From assembly GCF_018613855.1 (NCBI RefSeq), contig NZ_JAGGPK010000003.1, forward strand, positions 62,001 through 126,000: a stretch of DNA of 64,000 nucleotides, read 5' to 3'. This DNA comes from Arthrobacter sp. ISL-30. GTDB taxonomy: Bacteria; Actinomycetota; Actinomycetes; Actinomycetales; Micrococcaceae. The translations under genes were made by a program, and so were the position numbers. Positions 10,461 to 19,645 of the stretch are shown here, piece by piece (within the stretch, counting starts at the first letter, position 1; every line of letters begins with the position of its first letter). A model generated the notes under the pieces. That model was not told where the DNA came from. It worked only from the letters and a program-made list of their open reading frames with translations, and ran no database searches.

Positions 10461-11162
10461 GTGTTTTGGTGGCGCAACGAAGTGCAGCCGGGAGTCTCGG
10501 TAGCCTTCACCGACACCGGTGCGGGCAATCTTGCCCTGCACGTGGGAGACGACCCTGGCGAGGTCCGGCAACGCCGGGCAAGGCTGGAAGAAGCGGCCGG
10601 CCTTGGCGCCCGCCGCTTTCAATACATGGATCAAGTGCACGGCAACGCGGTGGCGCTGATCGAGAGCATGTCGTCCACTGCTGCCCCTACCGCGGACGCC
10701 ATGGTCTCGACAACGCAGCCCTTGGCCGTCATGGTGGCTGACTGTGTGCCCGTGGTGCTTGTCGGCGACGCCGCTTCCGGACGATCCCCGGTTACGGCTG
10801 TTGTCCATGCCGGGCGCCCCGGAGTCGCTTCGCGCGTAGTTCCCGCTGCCGTCGTCGAGATGCGGCGCGCGGGCGCGGAGGAGATCCGGGCCTGGATCGG
10901 GCCCTCCATCTGTGGGTCGTGCTACGAGGTGACTGAGTTCCTGCGCGAGGAGGTGGCCGCCGTCGAACCCTCAACATGGGCGACGACCTCTTGGGATACC
11001 CCTGCCCTGGACCTTCCGGCCGGAGTCAGCGCCCAGCTGCGGTCCGAAGGGGTTCGAATCGAGTATTCCGGTGGGTGCACGCTGGAGAACGGGAAGCTCT
11101 TTTCCTACCGGCGGAACAAGGAAACAGGACGCTTTGCAGGATTGGTTTGGACGCATGAGTGA
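10461..11162 (+). CDS. pgeF: Peptidoglycan editing factor family protein (multicopper polyphenol oxidase domain, YfiH/PgeF-like)
   Basis: The 233-residue protein matches the YfiH/PgeF domain family, whose members have been shown to influence peptidoglycan precursor composition and to have laccase- or purine-related activities. The expected metal and catalytic residues are present: His in MDQVHGNAV, Cys in ADCVPVVLVGD, and His in VVHAGRPGV, where many homologues have HAGWRG. It starts with GTG at 10461 with AAGGAG 12 bases upstream, 45 bases after ftsZ. Its stop overlaps yggS. Position after ftsZ is common in Actinobacteria. Confidence 0.85.
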   Translation: MFWWRNEVQPGVSVAFTDTGAGNLALHVGDDPGEVRQRRARLEEAAGLGARRFQYMDQVHGNAVALIESMSSTAAPTADAMVSTTQPLAVMVADCVPVVLVGDAASGRSPVTAVVHAGRPGVASRVVPAAVVEMRRAGAEEIRAWIGPSICGSCYEVTEFLREEVAAVEPSTWATTSWDTPALDLPAGVSAQLRSEGVRIEYSGGCTLENGKLFSYRRNKETGRFAGLVWTHE

Positions 11163-11907
11163 CATTGGCAACAACGCGGGAACCGTCGACGCCGGCGATA
11201 CCCGCACCCATGAACTGCGGGGCCGCCTGGCCAGGGTCCGCGACAGGATCGCCGAAGCCACCATTGCTGCCGGGCGCGTCGAAGGGCCGCGACTGATTGT
11301 GGTCACGAAGTTCTATCCTGCGGCCGATGTCCGCAGGCTCGCAGGGCTCGGCGTTGAGGACGTTGGCGAGAGCCGGGACCAGGAGGCTTCCGGCAAGGCG
11401 GCTGAACTCGTCGAGCTGCCGTTGCGCTGGCACTTCATCGGCCAGCTCCAAAGCAACAAGGCAAAGTCTGTGGCCCGCTACGCTCATTCCGTCCACTCGA
11501 TCGACCGTCCCCAGCTTGCAGACGCCTTGGCAAAGGCGGTGGCACTGGAACAGGAGCAGGGCGGGCGTTCACCCCTTGAGTGTTTCGTCCAGGTGAACCT
11601 CGACGACGACGCCGACGGCCACCGTGGCGGCGCCCTTCCCTCCGATGTCGGAATGCTGGCCGACAAGATCGAGTCGGCGGCGTCCCTGCATTTGGCGGGA
11701 GTGATGGCGGTGGCACCCCTCGGCGGCGATCCGGACGCGGCATTCGAAAAACTTGCCGGGATTGCCGCGCAGCTACGCGCCTCCCATCCGCATGCTACGG
11801 GCATTTCCGCCGGCATGAGCCAGGACCTTGAGGCCGCCGTCCGTTTTGGTGCGACACACCTGCGTATCGGCTCCGATATTCTCGGTTCCCGACCGGCGGT
11901 GGGGTAG
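11155..11907 (+). CDS. yggS: YggS/PROSC-family pyridoxal 5'-phosphate homeostasis protein
   Basis: This family binds PLP on a single-domain alanine-racemase-like TIM barrel and buffers the cofactor pool without a known catalytic activity. The PLP lysine is in VVTKFYPAADV (about K52). The family signature near the C-terminus, GMSQDLEAAVRFGATHLRIG, followed by SDILGSR, is intact. The ATG at 11155 gives 250 residues and overlaps the pgeF stop by eight bases; longer in-frame starts run back into pgeF. The ftsZ-pgeF-yggS-sepF order is typical for Gram-positive division clusters. Confidence 0.92.
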   Translation: MSDIGNNAGTVDAGDTRTHELRGRLARVRDRIAEATIAAGRVEGPRLIVVTKFYPAADVRRLAGLGVEDVGESRDQEASGKAAELVELPLRWHFIGQLQSNKAKSVARYAHSVHSIDRPQLADALAKAVALEQEQGGRSPLECFVQVNLDDDADGHRGGALPSDVGMLADKIESAASLHLAGVMAVAPLGGDPDAAFEKLAGIAAQLRASHPHATGISAGMSQDLEAAVRFGATHLRIGSDILGSRPAVG

Positions 11908-11994
11908 CGTCAAGGTATTGGAAGCAGCGGGCCGGGATTCAGCAATGTCAGGTCATGGGCGGCCCGCCTGATGCAGACACGATAGGAGTCGACC

Positions 11995-12528
11995 ATGGCT
12001 GGCGCTTTGCGCAAGACAATGATCTATCTTGGGCTCGCCGATGGCGACGAACACTACGAGTCTGAGCAGCACCTGATGCACAAGGACGACGACCGGTCCG
12101 TGGAACAGGAGCGCGAGGAACGCCGCGCCCCGGCCCCGATACGGGAAGTTGTCCGTGAAGCCCCCCAAGTTGTTGCCGAAGAGGAATACCGCGCACCCGT
12201 GACACCTATCAAGCGTGCGGCGTCGAGCCGCGAAGACGCCTCCGGCCTGAGGCAGATCACCACCGTCCACCCCCGCTCCTACAACGACGCCAAGATCATT
12301 GGCGAGAGTTTCCGGGACGGGATCCCCGTCATTATGAATGTCACTGACATGGGTGAAGCCGACGCCAAGCGCCTGGTCGACTTTTCCGCGGGCCTCGTCT
12401 TCGGCCTGCATGGCAGCATCGAGCGCGTCACCAACAAGGTTTTCCTGCTGTCGCCGTCCTACGTGGAGGTCATCGGAGACGACAAGAAGGCCACTGAATC
12501 CCAGGCCAGCTTCTTCAACCAGAGCTAG
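11995..12528 (+). CDS. sepF: Cell division protein SepF
   Basis: SepF anchors and bundles FtsZ filaments at the membrane and replaces FtsA, which this cluster lacks. The 177-residue protein starts [20 protein letters not shown], a typical actinobacterial membrane-targeting amphipathic N-terminus. A charged, variable linker runs to about residue 80. The C-terminal SepF domain follows ([18 protein letters not shown], then [20 protein letters not shown]). The ATG has AGGAG eight bases upstream. It lies between yggS and yggT. Confidence 0.95.
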   Translation: MAGALRKTMIYLGLADGDEHYESEQHLMHKDDDRSVEQEREERRAPAPIREVVREAPQVVAEEEYRAPVTPIKRAASSREDASGLRQITTVHPRSYNDAKIIGESFRDGIPVIMNVTDMGEADAKRLVDFSAGLVFGLHGSIERVTNKVFLLSPSYVEVIGDDKKATESQASFFNQS

Positions 12529-12541
12529 CGGCTAGCGTCAT

Positions 12542-12575
12542 CAGATGCCAGGCGGGGAAACCTTCCTGGCATCTG
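12542..12575 (+). terminator. Hairpin between sepF and yggT
   Basis: CAGATGCCAGG (12542-12552) pairs perfectly with CCTGGCATCTG (12565-12575) across a 12-base loop, 13 bases after the sepF stop. No T-run follows, so it may be a weak actinobacterial-type terminator or an mRNA-processing or stability element rather than a full stop for transcription. Confidence 0.5.
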
Positions 12576-12621
12576 TGCTGCAATAGAGGGACCGAATAGC
12601 GTTGCTGAGCAACAAGGAGAT

Positions 12622-12918
12622 ATGGGTTTCGTGGGATTGGTTTTCGGTCTTGTCTACATTGCACTTTTCTTGTTTTTTGTCGCCCTGATCACACGGCTGG
12701 TGTTCGAGTGGGTCCAGATGTTCGCCCGGCAGTGGCGGCCAAGGGGCGCAGCCCTCGTGACGGCACACCTGGTCTACTCGGTCACCGATCGGCCCCTGAG
12801 ATGGCTGCGGCGGCTGATCCCGCCACTCCAGCTGGGCGGAATCTCGCTGGACCTGGGCTTTTTGGTGCTTTTCATCGTCGTCAGCATCGCCATGACAATC
12901 GTGTACAGTTTCGCTTAG
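12622..12918 (+). CDS. YggT family integral membrane protein
   Basis: A 98-residue protein with two hydrophobic helices (about residues 5-30 and 72-97) separated by an amphipathic segment with the family motif TDRPLRWLRRLIPPLQ, as in YggT/YlmG proteins. Relatives have been linked to division-site and nucleoid organisation, but the molecular role is not established. The ATG has AAGGAG closely upstream. It sits between sepF and divIVA as in many Gram-positive clusters. Confidence 0.88.
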   Translation: MGFVGLVFGLVYIALFLFFVALITRLVFEWVQMFARQWRPRGAALVTAHLVYSVTDRPLRWLRRLIPPLQLGGISLDLGFLVLFIVVSIAMTIVYSFA

Positions 12919-12988
12919 TTTCCCGTAGCAGCCCGCAGCCGGCCGGCGGATCACTCCGATCGCCGATCCGACCGCAAATTCTCTGGTA

Positions 12989-13003
12989 CAACACGATGTG
13001 TTG
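12989..13003. promoter_or_regulatory. Palindrome CAACAC-GAT-GTGTTG upstream of divIVA
   Basis: Perfect 6-base arms flank a 3-base centre, about 85 bases before the divIVA start, in the 170-base gap after yggT. The right arm runs into TTGATT (13001-13006), a possible -35 element, with TTTAGG or TTAGGT about 17-18 bases downstream. The arrangement fits an operator overlapping a promoter. The binding protein is unknown. Confidence 0.4.
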
Positions 13004-13088
13004 ATTAGAGGAACCAGATCATATTTAGGTACCGTAGTTTTGAACGGCCGGAAGGCCTAATGACTAACTAGACCAACGAGGTGACCAG

Positions 13089-13781
13089 ATGGCTTTGACG
13101 CCAGAAGACGTTGTCAACAAGCGCTTTCAGCCGACCAAGTTCCGCGAAGGCTACGACCAGGACGAGGTCGATGACTTCCTCGACGAAATTGTCGTAGAGC
13201 TTCGCCGCCTCAACCAGGAAAACGACGAGCTCCGCAAGAAGCTCGCCGAGAGCGGCAATGCCACACCGGCTGCTGCCACGGCGGCAGCTCCTGTCGTCGA
13301 AAAGGTTCCTGCCCCGGTCAAGTCCGAGAAGGATGCCAAGGCTGAAGCCGAAGCCAAGGCAGCAGAAGCCGCCAAGAAGAAGGAAGCAGAGCAGGCCGCT
13401 TCCGCGGCAGTCGTGCCCGCGCCTGTAGCAGGTGCCCCGGCCAACTCCTCTGCAGAGTCTGCCGCCGGGCTACTGGCCATGGCCCAGCAGATGCACGACA
13501 AGCACGTGGCTGATGGCCAGCAGCTGAAGGAAAAGATCATCGCCGAGGCGCAGATCGAAGCCAGCAGCCTGGTAAACGACGCCCAGGAGAAGTCCCGCAA
13601 GATCCTCGGAGCCCTCGAGCAGCAGCGTTCGGTCCTTGAGCGCAAGGTCGAGCAGCTCCGCGGCTTCGAACGCGACTACCGCTCGCGCCTGAAGGCCTAC
13701 ATCGAAGGTCAGCTCCGCGACCTTGACGCACGTGGCTCTGTTGCAGCCCCGGAAGTCGGCGAAGCCAACGCCGAGGTTTAA
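13089..13781 (+). CDS. divIVA: DivIVA/Wag31 polar growth scaffold
   Basis: DivIVA binds curved membrane at cell poles and septa and directs polar wall growth in Actinobacteria. The 230-residue protein has the conserved N-terminal membrane-binding region (TPEDVVNKRFQPTKFREGYD) and a first coiled coil (residues ~30-55). A Pro/Ala/Glu-rich linker with Ala-Lys repeats (about 58-115) and a second long coiled coil (about 120-210) follow. It has its own upstream region and a strong terminator downstream, so it is probably monocistronic or the end of the cluster. Confidence 0.94.
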   Translation: MALTPEDVVNKRFQPTKFREGYDQDEVDDFLDEIVVELRRLNQENDELRKKLAESGNATPAAATAAAPVVEKVPAPVKSEKDAKAEAEAKAAEAAKKKEAEQAASAAVVPAPVAGAPANSSAESAAGLLAMAQQMHDKHVADGQQLKEKIIAEAQIEASSLVNDAQEKSRKILGALEQQRSVLERKVEQLRGFERDYRSRLKAYIEGQLRDLDARGSVAAPEVGEANAEV

Positions 13782-13793
13782 CCAAGTATTCTG

Positions 13794-13831
13794 AAAGCCG
13801 GTGGCTGGGGATTCCTCGGCCACCGGCTTTT
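13794..13831 (+). terminator. Rho-independent terminator after divIVA
   Basis: AAAGCCGGTGGC (13794-13805) pairs with GCCACCGGCTTT (13819-13830) and is followed by TTTTGCTGTT, 12 bases after the divIVA stop. This is a clean stem of 12 pairs with a short T tract and marks the end of the division cluster. Confidence 0.88.
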
Positions 13832-13872
13832 GCTGTTAAGCCTCAAACAGCCCACCTACGGATGAAAGACCT

Positions 13873-14499
13873 ATGAGCGACGAACAACCCGGCGGCATCC
13901 CAACGCCCGCCCGACCGGCGCGCCCCCGCAGGCGCGCAGCCCTGCTTTGGCTTTTTGCCGGGCTGACAGTCTTCGCGTATGCCTTCGATCAGCTCACCAA
14001 ACTGTGGGTTACGTCCACCATGGCTGAGGGGGAACGCATTCCGGTCCTCCCGCCCCTGCTGCACTGGTACTACATCCGAAACTCGGGGGCCGCGTTTTCC
14101 ATCGGCGAAAACATCACCTGGGTGTTCAGCATCATTATGGCTACAGTTTCCGTGGTGATTCTCCTCCAGCTGCGCAGGCTGGGATCCATGTGGTGGGCGG
14201 TTGCCCTGGGACTGCTTCTCGGAGGAGCATTGGGAAACTTGACGGACAGGCTGTTCCGGGAGCCTTCGTTCGCCATGGGACACGTAGTTGACTTCATCCA
14301 GCTTCCGAACTTCGCGATCTTCAATATCGCAGATTCCGCCGTCGTCTCGGCTGTGGCGATCATCTGCCTGCTGACTCTTCGGGGCATCGGCCTGGATGGA
14401 TCGCGCCAATCGGCTAAGGGGCAGCAGGCTTCCGCCACTGAGCAAGATTCCGCCAGTGGGCAGGGTTCCACACGCGGACAGGATGCGTCAGATGCCTGA
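13873..14499 (+). CDS. lspA: Lipoprotein signal peptidase (signal peptidase II)
   Basis: LspA cleaves signal peptides of diacylglyceryl-modified prolipoproteins in the membrane. The 208-residue protein has four transmembrane segments and the family's catalytic-aspartate motifs [11 protein letters not shown] and [20 protein letters not shown]. It also has [13 protein letters not shown] and NSGAAFSIG. Both termini are longer than in E. coli: a Pro/Arg-rich N-terminus and a Gln/Ser-rich C-tail of about 40 residues with GQ and SG repeats. The stop overlaps the start of the next gene by eight bases. Confidence 0.95.
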   Translation: MSDEQPGGIPTPARPARPRRRAALLWLFAGLTVFAYAFDQLTKLWVTSTMAEGERIPVLPPLLHWYYIRNSGAAFSIGENITWVFSIIMATVSVVILLQLRRLGSMWWAVALGLLLGGALGNLTDRLFREPSFAMGHVVDFIQLPNFAIFNIADSAVVSAVAIICLLTLRGIGLDGSRQSAKGQQASATEQDSASGQGSTRGQDASDA

Positions 14500-15418
14500 C
14501 CGGGTCATCATTCCCGACGAGCTCGGAGGGGCGCGGGCCGACGCCGGACTGGCGAAGCTCCTGGACATCTCCCGCTCCGCCGCGGCCCAGCTCATTGCGG
14601 AGGGCAATGTTGTGACGGCGGCCGGGGCGCTGGGAAAGTCTGCCAAACTCATCGCCGGAACAGTCCTGCAAGTGACCGTTCCGGAGCGGCGTGATCCGCT
14701 GGAAGTCGTGGAGGAAGTTGTGGAAGGCCTGGAGATTCTGCTGGACGACGACGACTTCGTGGTCATCGACAAACCCGTCGGGGTCGCCGCCCACCCTTCG
14801 CCCGGCTGGGTGGGGCCTACCGTCGTCGGTGGGCTTGCGGGCGCCGGCTACCGCATCTCGACGTCGGGTGCCTCCGAACGGGCGGGCATTGTGCACAGGC
14901 TCGACGTCGGGACGTCCGGCGTGATGGTCGTGGCGAAGACCGAGGACGCTTATACGGCCCTCAAGCGCGCCTTCAAGGAGCGAACGGTCGACAAGGTCTA
15001 CCACGCGGTAGTCCAAGGCCTCCCGGACCCGCTTGAAGGCACAATTGACGCCCCTATCGGTCGCCATCCAGGCCATGACTGGCGCTTCGCCGTGATCGAG
15101 GACGGCCGCGCCTCGGTGACGCACTACGAGGTCCTCGAAGCGTACGGAAAGGCGACTCTGGTAGAGGTGCACCTCGAAACCGGCAGGACGCACCAGATCC
15201 GGGTCCATTTTGCGGCGCTCCGCCATCCTTGCGCCGGGGACCTTACCTACGGGGCGGACCCCCGCCTCGCCGCGAACCTGGGCCTCACACGGCAGTGGCT
15301 GCATGCCCGTCAGCTCGGCTTCAGCCACCCCCGCAGTGGCGAATGGATCGAGGTCACCAGCAAGTATCCCCCGGACCTGCAGTACGCGCTGGACCTGCTC
15401 GCCAGCGGCAACGCCTAA
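14492..15418 (+). CDS. RluA/RluD-family 23S rRNA pseudouridine synthase
   Basis: The protein isomerises uridine in structured RNA. An N-terminal S4 RNA-binding domain (residues ~10-65, [19 protein letters not shown]) is followed by the RluA-type catalytic domain. The catalytic Asp lies in [16 protein letters not shown], and [12 protein letters not shown] is the other family signature. The ATG at 14492, overlapping the lspA stop with AGGA nine bases upstream, gives 308 residues; a nearby ATG at 14483 adds three. It pairs with lspA as in many bacteria. The exact RNA target (RluD-like U1911/1915/1917) cannot be fixed from sequence alone. Confidence 0.92.
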   Translation: MPDRVIIPDELGGARADAGLAKLLDISRSAAAQLIAEGNVVTAAGALGKSAKLIAGTVLQVTVPERRDPLEVVEEVVEGLEILLDDDDFVVIDKPVGVAAHPSPGWVGPTVVGGLAGAGYRISTSGASERAGIVHRLDVGTSGVMVVAKTEDAYTALKRAFKERTVDKVYHAVVQGLPDPLEGTIDAPIGRHPGHDWRFAVIEDGRASVTHYEVLEAYGKATLVEVHLETGRTHQIRVHFAALRHPCAGDLTYGADPRLAANLGLTRQWLHARQLGFSHPRSGEWIEVTSKYPPDLQYALDLLASGNA

Positions 15419-15442
15419 CATCGGCGGCCACGCGCGCGTCGT

Positions 15443-15472
15443 CCGACAGTCTTTAGGGCAGCCCTATAGAAT
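15443..15472 (+). promoter_or_regulatory. Candidate leaderless promoter of dnaE
   Basis: A -35-like CCGACA (15443-15448) is followed by overlapping -10 candidates TATAGA (15465-15470, spacer 16) and TAGAAT (15467-15472, spacer 18). TAGAAT ends exactly six bases before the GTG at 15479, so the transcript would start at or next to the start codon. No Shine-Dalgarno sequence lies at a usable distance. Confidence 0.5.
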
Positions 15473-15475
15473 GTC

Positions 15476-18400
15476 GTGGTGACTTCCGGCAAGAACTCGT
15501 TTGTACATCTCCACAACCACACCGAGTACTCCATGCTGGATGGTGCAGCCAGGCTGGGGGACCTTTTCAGCCATGCCAAGGAACTCGGCATGGATTCCCT
15601 TGCCACCACTGACCACGGTTTCGTATTCGGTGCCTTCGACTTCTGGAACAAGGCCCGCAACGCAGGCGTGAAGCCCATCGTCGGCGTCGAGGCTTACTTG
15701 ACGCCGGGCACCGCCCGGCAGGACAAGACTCGCGTCCGCTGGGGCGACGGCGGACGGGACGACGTCTCGGGTGCCGGCTCCTACACGCACATGACCATGT
15801 GGGCCGAAACCACCGAGGGCATGCACAACCTGTTCAGGATGTCGTCCCTGGCCTCGCTCGAAGGCTACCTTTACAAGCCTCGCATGGACCGGGACCTTCT
15901 TCAGACTTACGGCAAGGGCCTCATAGCAACCACTGGCTGCCCGTCCGGAGAAGTGCAGACCAAGCTGCGGCTGGGCCTGTACAAGGAAGCTATGCAGGCT
16001 GCCTCCGATTTCCGCGATATCTTCGGTGCGGACAACTTCTTCTGCGAACTGATGGACCACGGACTGGACATCGAGCGGAGCATCCAGGGCGACCTCATCA
16101 AGCTCGCCAAGGAGCTCGGGCTGCCGATGGTGGCCACCAACGACCTCCACTACACCCACGCCGAGGACGCTTCCTCGCATGCTGCGCTGCTGTGCGTGCA
16201 GTCCGGCTCCACCCTCGCGGACCCCAAGCGCTTCAAGTTCGACGCCGACGAGTTCTACCTGAAGTCCCCGGCGGAAATGCGGGCAATCTTCAGTGACCAC
16301 CCGGAGGCCTGCGACAACACACTGCTCATCGCCGAGCGGTGCGATGTCGAGTTCAACACCAAGGCCAACTACATGCCCCGCTTCCCTGTGCCGGAAGGGG
16401 AAAACGAGGAATCCTGGTTCGTCAAGGAAGTCGAAAAGGGCCTGCAGTACCGCTACCCGAAGGGCATTCCTGATGCCGTCCGCAAGCAGGCGGACTACGA
16501 GGTCGGCGTCATCGTCCAGATGGGTTTCCCCGGCTACTTCCTGGTAGTTGCCGACTTCATCAACTGGGCCAAGAACAACGGAATCCGGGTCGGTCCGGGC
16601 CGTGGCTCGGGCGCGGGCTCCATGGCTGCCTATGCCATGCGCATCACGGACATCGACCCGCTGGAACACAGCCTGATCTTTGAACGCTTCCTCAACCCGG
16701 ATCGCGTATCCATGCCCGACTTCGACGTCGACTTCGATGATCGTCGACGCCCCGAGGTCATCAAGTACGTCACCGGGAAATACGGTGACGAGCGCGTCGC
16801 CATGATCGTCACCTACGGCACCATCAAGGCCAAGCAGGCGCTCAAGGACTCCTCACGGGTGCTTGGTTACCCCTTCTCCACGGGAGAACGACTCACCAAG
16901 GCCATGCCCCCGGACGTCATGGGCAAGGGCATGCCCCTCTATGACATCCACAACCCGGAGGCGAAGCGCTATTCCGAGGCCGAAGAGATGCGGGAGCTGC
17001 TGAAGACAGATCCCGATTCGCAGAAGGTCTTTGAAACGGCCCTCGGCCTTGAAGGCCTGAAGCGTCAGTGGGGTGTCCACGCGGCCGGCGTCATCATGTC
17101 CTCGGACCCGTTGATCGACATCATCCCCATCATGCGCCGTGAGCAGGACGGCCAGGTCATCACGCAGTTCGACTACCCGACCTGCGAAGGCCTTGGCCTG
17201 ATCAAGATGGACTTCCTCGGGCTTCGGAACCTGACGATCATCACCGACGCCGTCGAAAACATTAAGCTCAACAAGGGCATCGACCTGGTCCTTGAGGATC
17301 TTGAACTCACGGACAAGGCTTCCTATGAGCTGCTTGCCCGCGGAGACACCCTTGGGGTCTTCCAGCTCGACGGCGGGCCGATGCGGTCGCTGCTCAAGCT
17401 CATGCGGCCGGACCACTTCGAAGACATTTCCGCCGTGCTGGCCCTCTACCGGCCGGGCCCGATGGGCGCCAACTCGCACACCAACTACGCGTTGCGGAAA
17501 AACGGGCAGCAGGAAATCACGCCTATCCATGCCGAGCTCGAAGAGCCCCTGGCTGAAATCCTTGGTACCACCTATGGCCTGATTGTGTATCAGGAGCAGG
17601 TTATGGCCATTGCGCAGAAGGTGGCCGGATACTCCCTGGGCCAGGCGGATCTGCTCCGCCGTGCCATGGGCAAGAAGAAGAAGGAAGAGCTCGACAAGCA
17701 GTTTGAAGGCTTTTCCCAGGGCATGCGGGACAACGGCTATTCGGACGCGGCGATCAAGGCGCTGTGGGATATCCTCCTCCCGTTCTCCGACTACGCATTC
17801 AACAAGGCGCACACGGCCGCCTATGGAGTCATCTCGTACTGGACGGCCTACCTCAAGGCGCACCACCCTGCCGAGTACATGGCAGCGCTGCTCACCAGCG
17901 TGGGTGATGACAAGGACAAGCTGGCCATGTACCTGAACGAGTGCCGCAAGATGGGCATCACGGTCCTGCCACCGGATGTCAACGAATCCAGCGTCAACTT
18001 CACCCCGGTGGGCACGGATATCCGCTTTGGCATGGCCGCGATCCGGAACGTCGGCGTGAACGTCGTTGAGGCCATGGTGGCGGCACGCGGGTCCGAGGGC
18101 GCGTTCACGTCTTTTAAGGACTACCTGCTGAAGGTTCCCGCCGTCGTCTGCAACAAGCGGACCGTTGAATCACTCATTAAGGCCGGGGCGTTTGACTCCC
18201 TCGGGCATCCGCGGCGCGCCCTGGCGATGATCCATGAAGAAGCCATTGATTCGGTGATCACGCTCAAGCGGAATGAGGCGATCGGACAGTTTGACCTGTT
18301 CGCGGGATTCGAAGACCAGGAACCCGAAGCGTCGCTCACCACGGAGATTCCCGACCTGCCAGAGTGGGAGAAGAAGGACAAGCTCTCCTTCGAGCGCGAC

Positions 18401-19009
18401 ATGCTTGGGCTGTACGTGTCCGACCACCCGCTACAGGGCCTTGAAGGGCTCCTGAGCCAGCACGCGGACCAGACCATCACGTCCGTGATCGGCGAAGAAG
18501 GGCCCCAGGACGGTGCCATCATCACGATCGCCGGGATGATCACCTCCCTGAGCCGAAGGATAGCCAAGGCCAGCGGCAACGCCTACGCCCGTGCCGAAAT
18601 CGAAGACCTCGGCGGCTCCATGGAGGTGATGTTCTTCGGGCAGGTCTACGGACCAATCGCCTCCGTCCTGGCCGAAGACCTCATTGTGGTGGTGAAGGGC
18701 CGGCTGCAAAAGCGCGACGACGGCGCCGTCACACTGAATGCCATGGAGCTCTCAGTGCCGGACCTCAGCGAAGGCGTCAATGGGCCCGTCGTGATCACCC
18801 TGGCAACTCACAAGGCGACGGAATCGGTGGTTACGGACCTCCGCGATGTCCTGCGGACCCACAGGGGTAACTCTGAGGTTCGCCTCAACCTGACCGGTGA
18901 TACGAAGGTTGAGGTTATGGCTCTGCCCATCCACCTCCGCGTTAATCCCAACCCGGCTTTGTTCGGAGACCTGAAGGTCCTGTTGGGACCGGCCTGCCTG
19001 GACAACTGA
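15476..19009 (+). CDS. dnaE: DNA polymerase III alpha subunit
   Basis: The replicative polymerase catalytic subunit, 1177 residues, is the usual DnaE1 length. The N-terminal PHP domain begins FVHLHNHTEYSMLDGAARL. The polymerase core has GPGRGSGAGSMAAYAM and the metal-binding DFDVDFDD (about 414-421), followed by fingers and the RRAMGKKKKEEL segment. The PIWSYAFNKAH-like motif appears as PFSDYAFNKAHTAAYG. An OB-fold region lies near residues 1000-1080. Two adjacent GTG codons (15476 and 15479) can start the frame; the second fits the leaderless promoter. dnaE stands alone, with a convergent gene after it. Confidence 0.97.
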   Translation: MVTSGKNSFVHLHNHTEYSMLDGAARLGDLFSHAKELGMDSLATTDHGFVFGAFDFWNKARNAGVKPIVGVEAYLTPGTARQDKTRVRWGDGGRDDVSGAGSYTHMTMWAETTEGMHNLFRMSSLASLEGYLYKPRMDRDLLQTYGKGLIATTGCPSGEVQTKLRLGLYKEAMQAASDFRDIFGADNFFCELMDHGLDIERSIQGDLIKLAKELGLPMVATNDLHYTHAEDASSHAALLCVQSGSTLADPKRFKFDADEFYLKSPAEMRAIFSDHPEACDNTLLIAERCDVEFNTKANYMPRFPVPEGENEESWFVKEVEKGLQYRYPKGIPDAVRKQADYEVGVIVQMGFPGYFLVVADFINWAKNNGIRVGPGRGSGAGSMAAYAMRITDIDPLEHSLIFERFLNPDRVSMPDFDVDFDDRRRPEVIKYVTGKYGDERVAMIVTYGTIKAKQALKDSSRVLGYPFSTGERLTKAMPPDVMGKGMPLYDIHNPEAKRYSEAEEMRELLKTDPDSQKVFETALGLEGLKRQWGVHAAGVIMSSDPLIDIIPIMRREQDGQVITQFDYPTCEGLGLIKMDFLGLRNLTIITDAVENIKLNKGIDLVLEDLELTDKASYELLARGDTLGVFQLDGGPMRSLLKLMRPDHFEDISAVLALYRPGPMGANSHTNYALRKNGQQEITPIHAELEEPLAEILGTTYGLIVYQEQVMAIAQKVAGYSLGQADLLRRAMGKKKKEELDKQFEGFSQGMRDNGYSDAAIKALWDILLPFSDYAFNKAHTAAYGVISYWTAYLKAHHPAEYMAALLTSVGDDKDKLAMYLNECRKMGITVLPPDVNESSVNFTPVGTDIRFGMAAIRNVGVNVVEAMVAARGSEGAFTSFKDYLLKVPAVVCNKRTVESLIKAGAFDSLGHPRRALAMIHEEAIDSVITLKRNEAIGQFDLFAGFEDQEPEASLTTEIPDLPEWEKKDKLSFERDMLGLYVSDHPLQGLEGLLSQHADQTITSVIGEEGPQDGAIITIAGMITSLSRRIAKASGNAYARAEIEDLGGSMEVMFFGQVYGPIASVLAEDLIVVVKGRLQKRDDGAVTLNAMELSVPDLSEGVNGPVVITLATHKATESVVTDLRDVLRTHRGNSEVRLNLTGDTKVEVMALPIHLRVNPNPALFGDLKVLLGPACLDN

Positions 19010-19029
19010 GGAGGCGGGACAACCAGCCG

Positions 19030-19530
19030 TCAGATCTCGTAATCGAGGGGTGCGGGCTGGCTGTAGGCCCCGGAGTGGTATAGCAGGGGAGCCCCGTCTT
19101 CGCCTACCTGACCGTCCACAACTTCCACCACTACGACGGCGTTGTTTTCGAATGAGAGGCGCATCTGGATTTTGCCGATGAGCCAACCCGTCACGTCGTT
19201 GAGGATGGGTACCTCGTGGGGCCCGAATTCCCAGTGGTCGCCCTCGAAGCGGTTCCGTGTGCGCGCGAAGCGATCGGCGAGTTCCTGGTTCTCCAGCCCG
19301 AGCATGTGCAGGCCGATGTAGGTGGCGTTCGCGACGGCGGGCCAGGAGCGGGAACTCCTGGCCATGTTGAAGGTGAACCTTGGCGGTTCGGCGGACAGTG
19401 ACGCGACTGATGTTGCAGTGAACCCATAGGGAACTCCGTCATGGTTGACGGTAAGGATGGCGACGCCTGCGGCATGGCGACGGAACATTTCCTTGAACGT
19501 GCCCACGAAGGCTGCGCTCTCTGGGGCCAC
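19030..19530 (-). CDS. Flavin reductase-like domain protein
   Basis: A 166-residue single-domain protein of the flavin reductase-like (split-barrel FMN-binding) family. It has the typical N-terminal RRHAAGVAILTV and the substrate/FMN-loop GFTATSVASLSAEPPRFTFN, followed by HMLGLENQELADRFA. Such proteins supply reduced flavin to two-component monooxygenases or act as NAD(P)H:FMN reductases. No partner oxygenase lies in the window, so the physiological role is open. The start is GTG at 19530 with AGGAGA about ten bases upstream. It converges with dnaE. Confidence 0.85.
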   Translation of the reverse strand: MAPESAAFVGTFKEMFRRHAAGVAILTVNHDGVPYGFTATSVASLSAEPPRFTFNMARSSRSWPAVANATYIGLHMLGLENQELADRFARTRNRFEGDHWEFGPHEVPILNDVTGWLIGKIQMRLSFENNAVVVVEVVDGQVGEDGAPLLYHSGAYSQPAPLDYEI

Positions 19531-19632
19531 TCTGATCGTTCTCCTGCCCTATCCGGTTGATTCAAGCCTTTCGGCAACAGTAGCGGCCGCCTGCCAACGC
19601 GACGCCCGCTCGGGATGGTCCTGACAATTTGT

Positions 19633-19638
19633 TAATGT
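19633..19638 (+). promoter_or_regulatory. -10-like TAATGT, seven bases before the 19646 start
   Basis: TAATGT is preceded by TGT, giving an extended -10 (TGN) arrangement. It ends seven bases before the ATG at 19646, so a leaderless or nearly leaderless transcript is expected. No good -35 is visible. Confidence 0.4.
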
Positions 19639-19645
19639 TTATGTC

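Noticed and set aside
15464..16669. 401-codon open frame opposite the start of dnaE
   Set aside because: Antisense to the PHP and early polymerase domains of dnaE; no supporting start signal.
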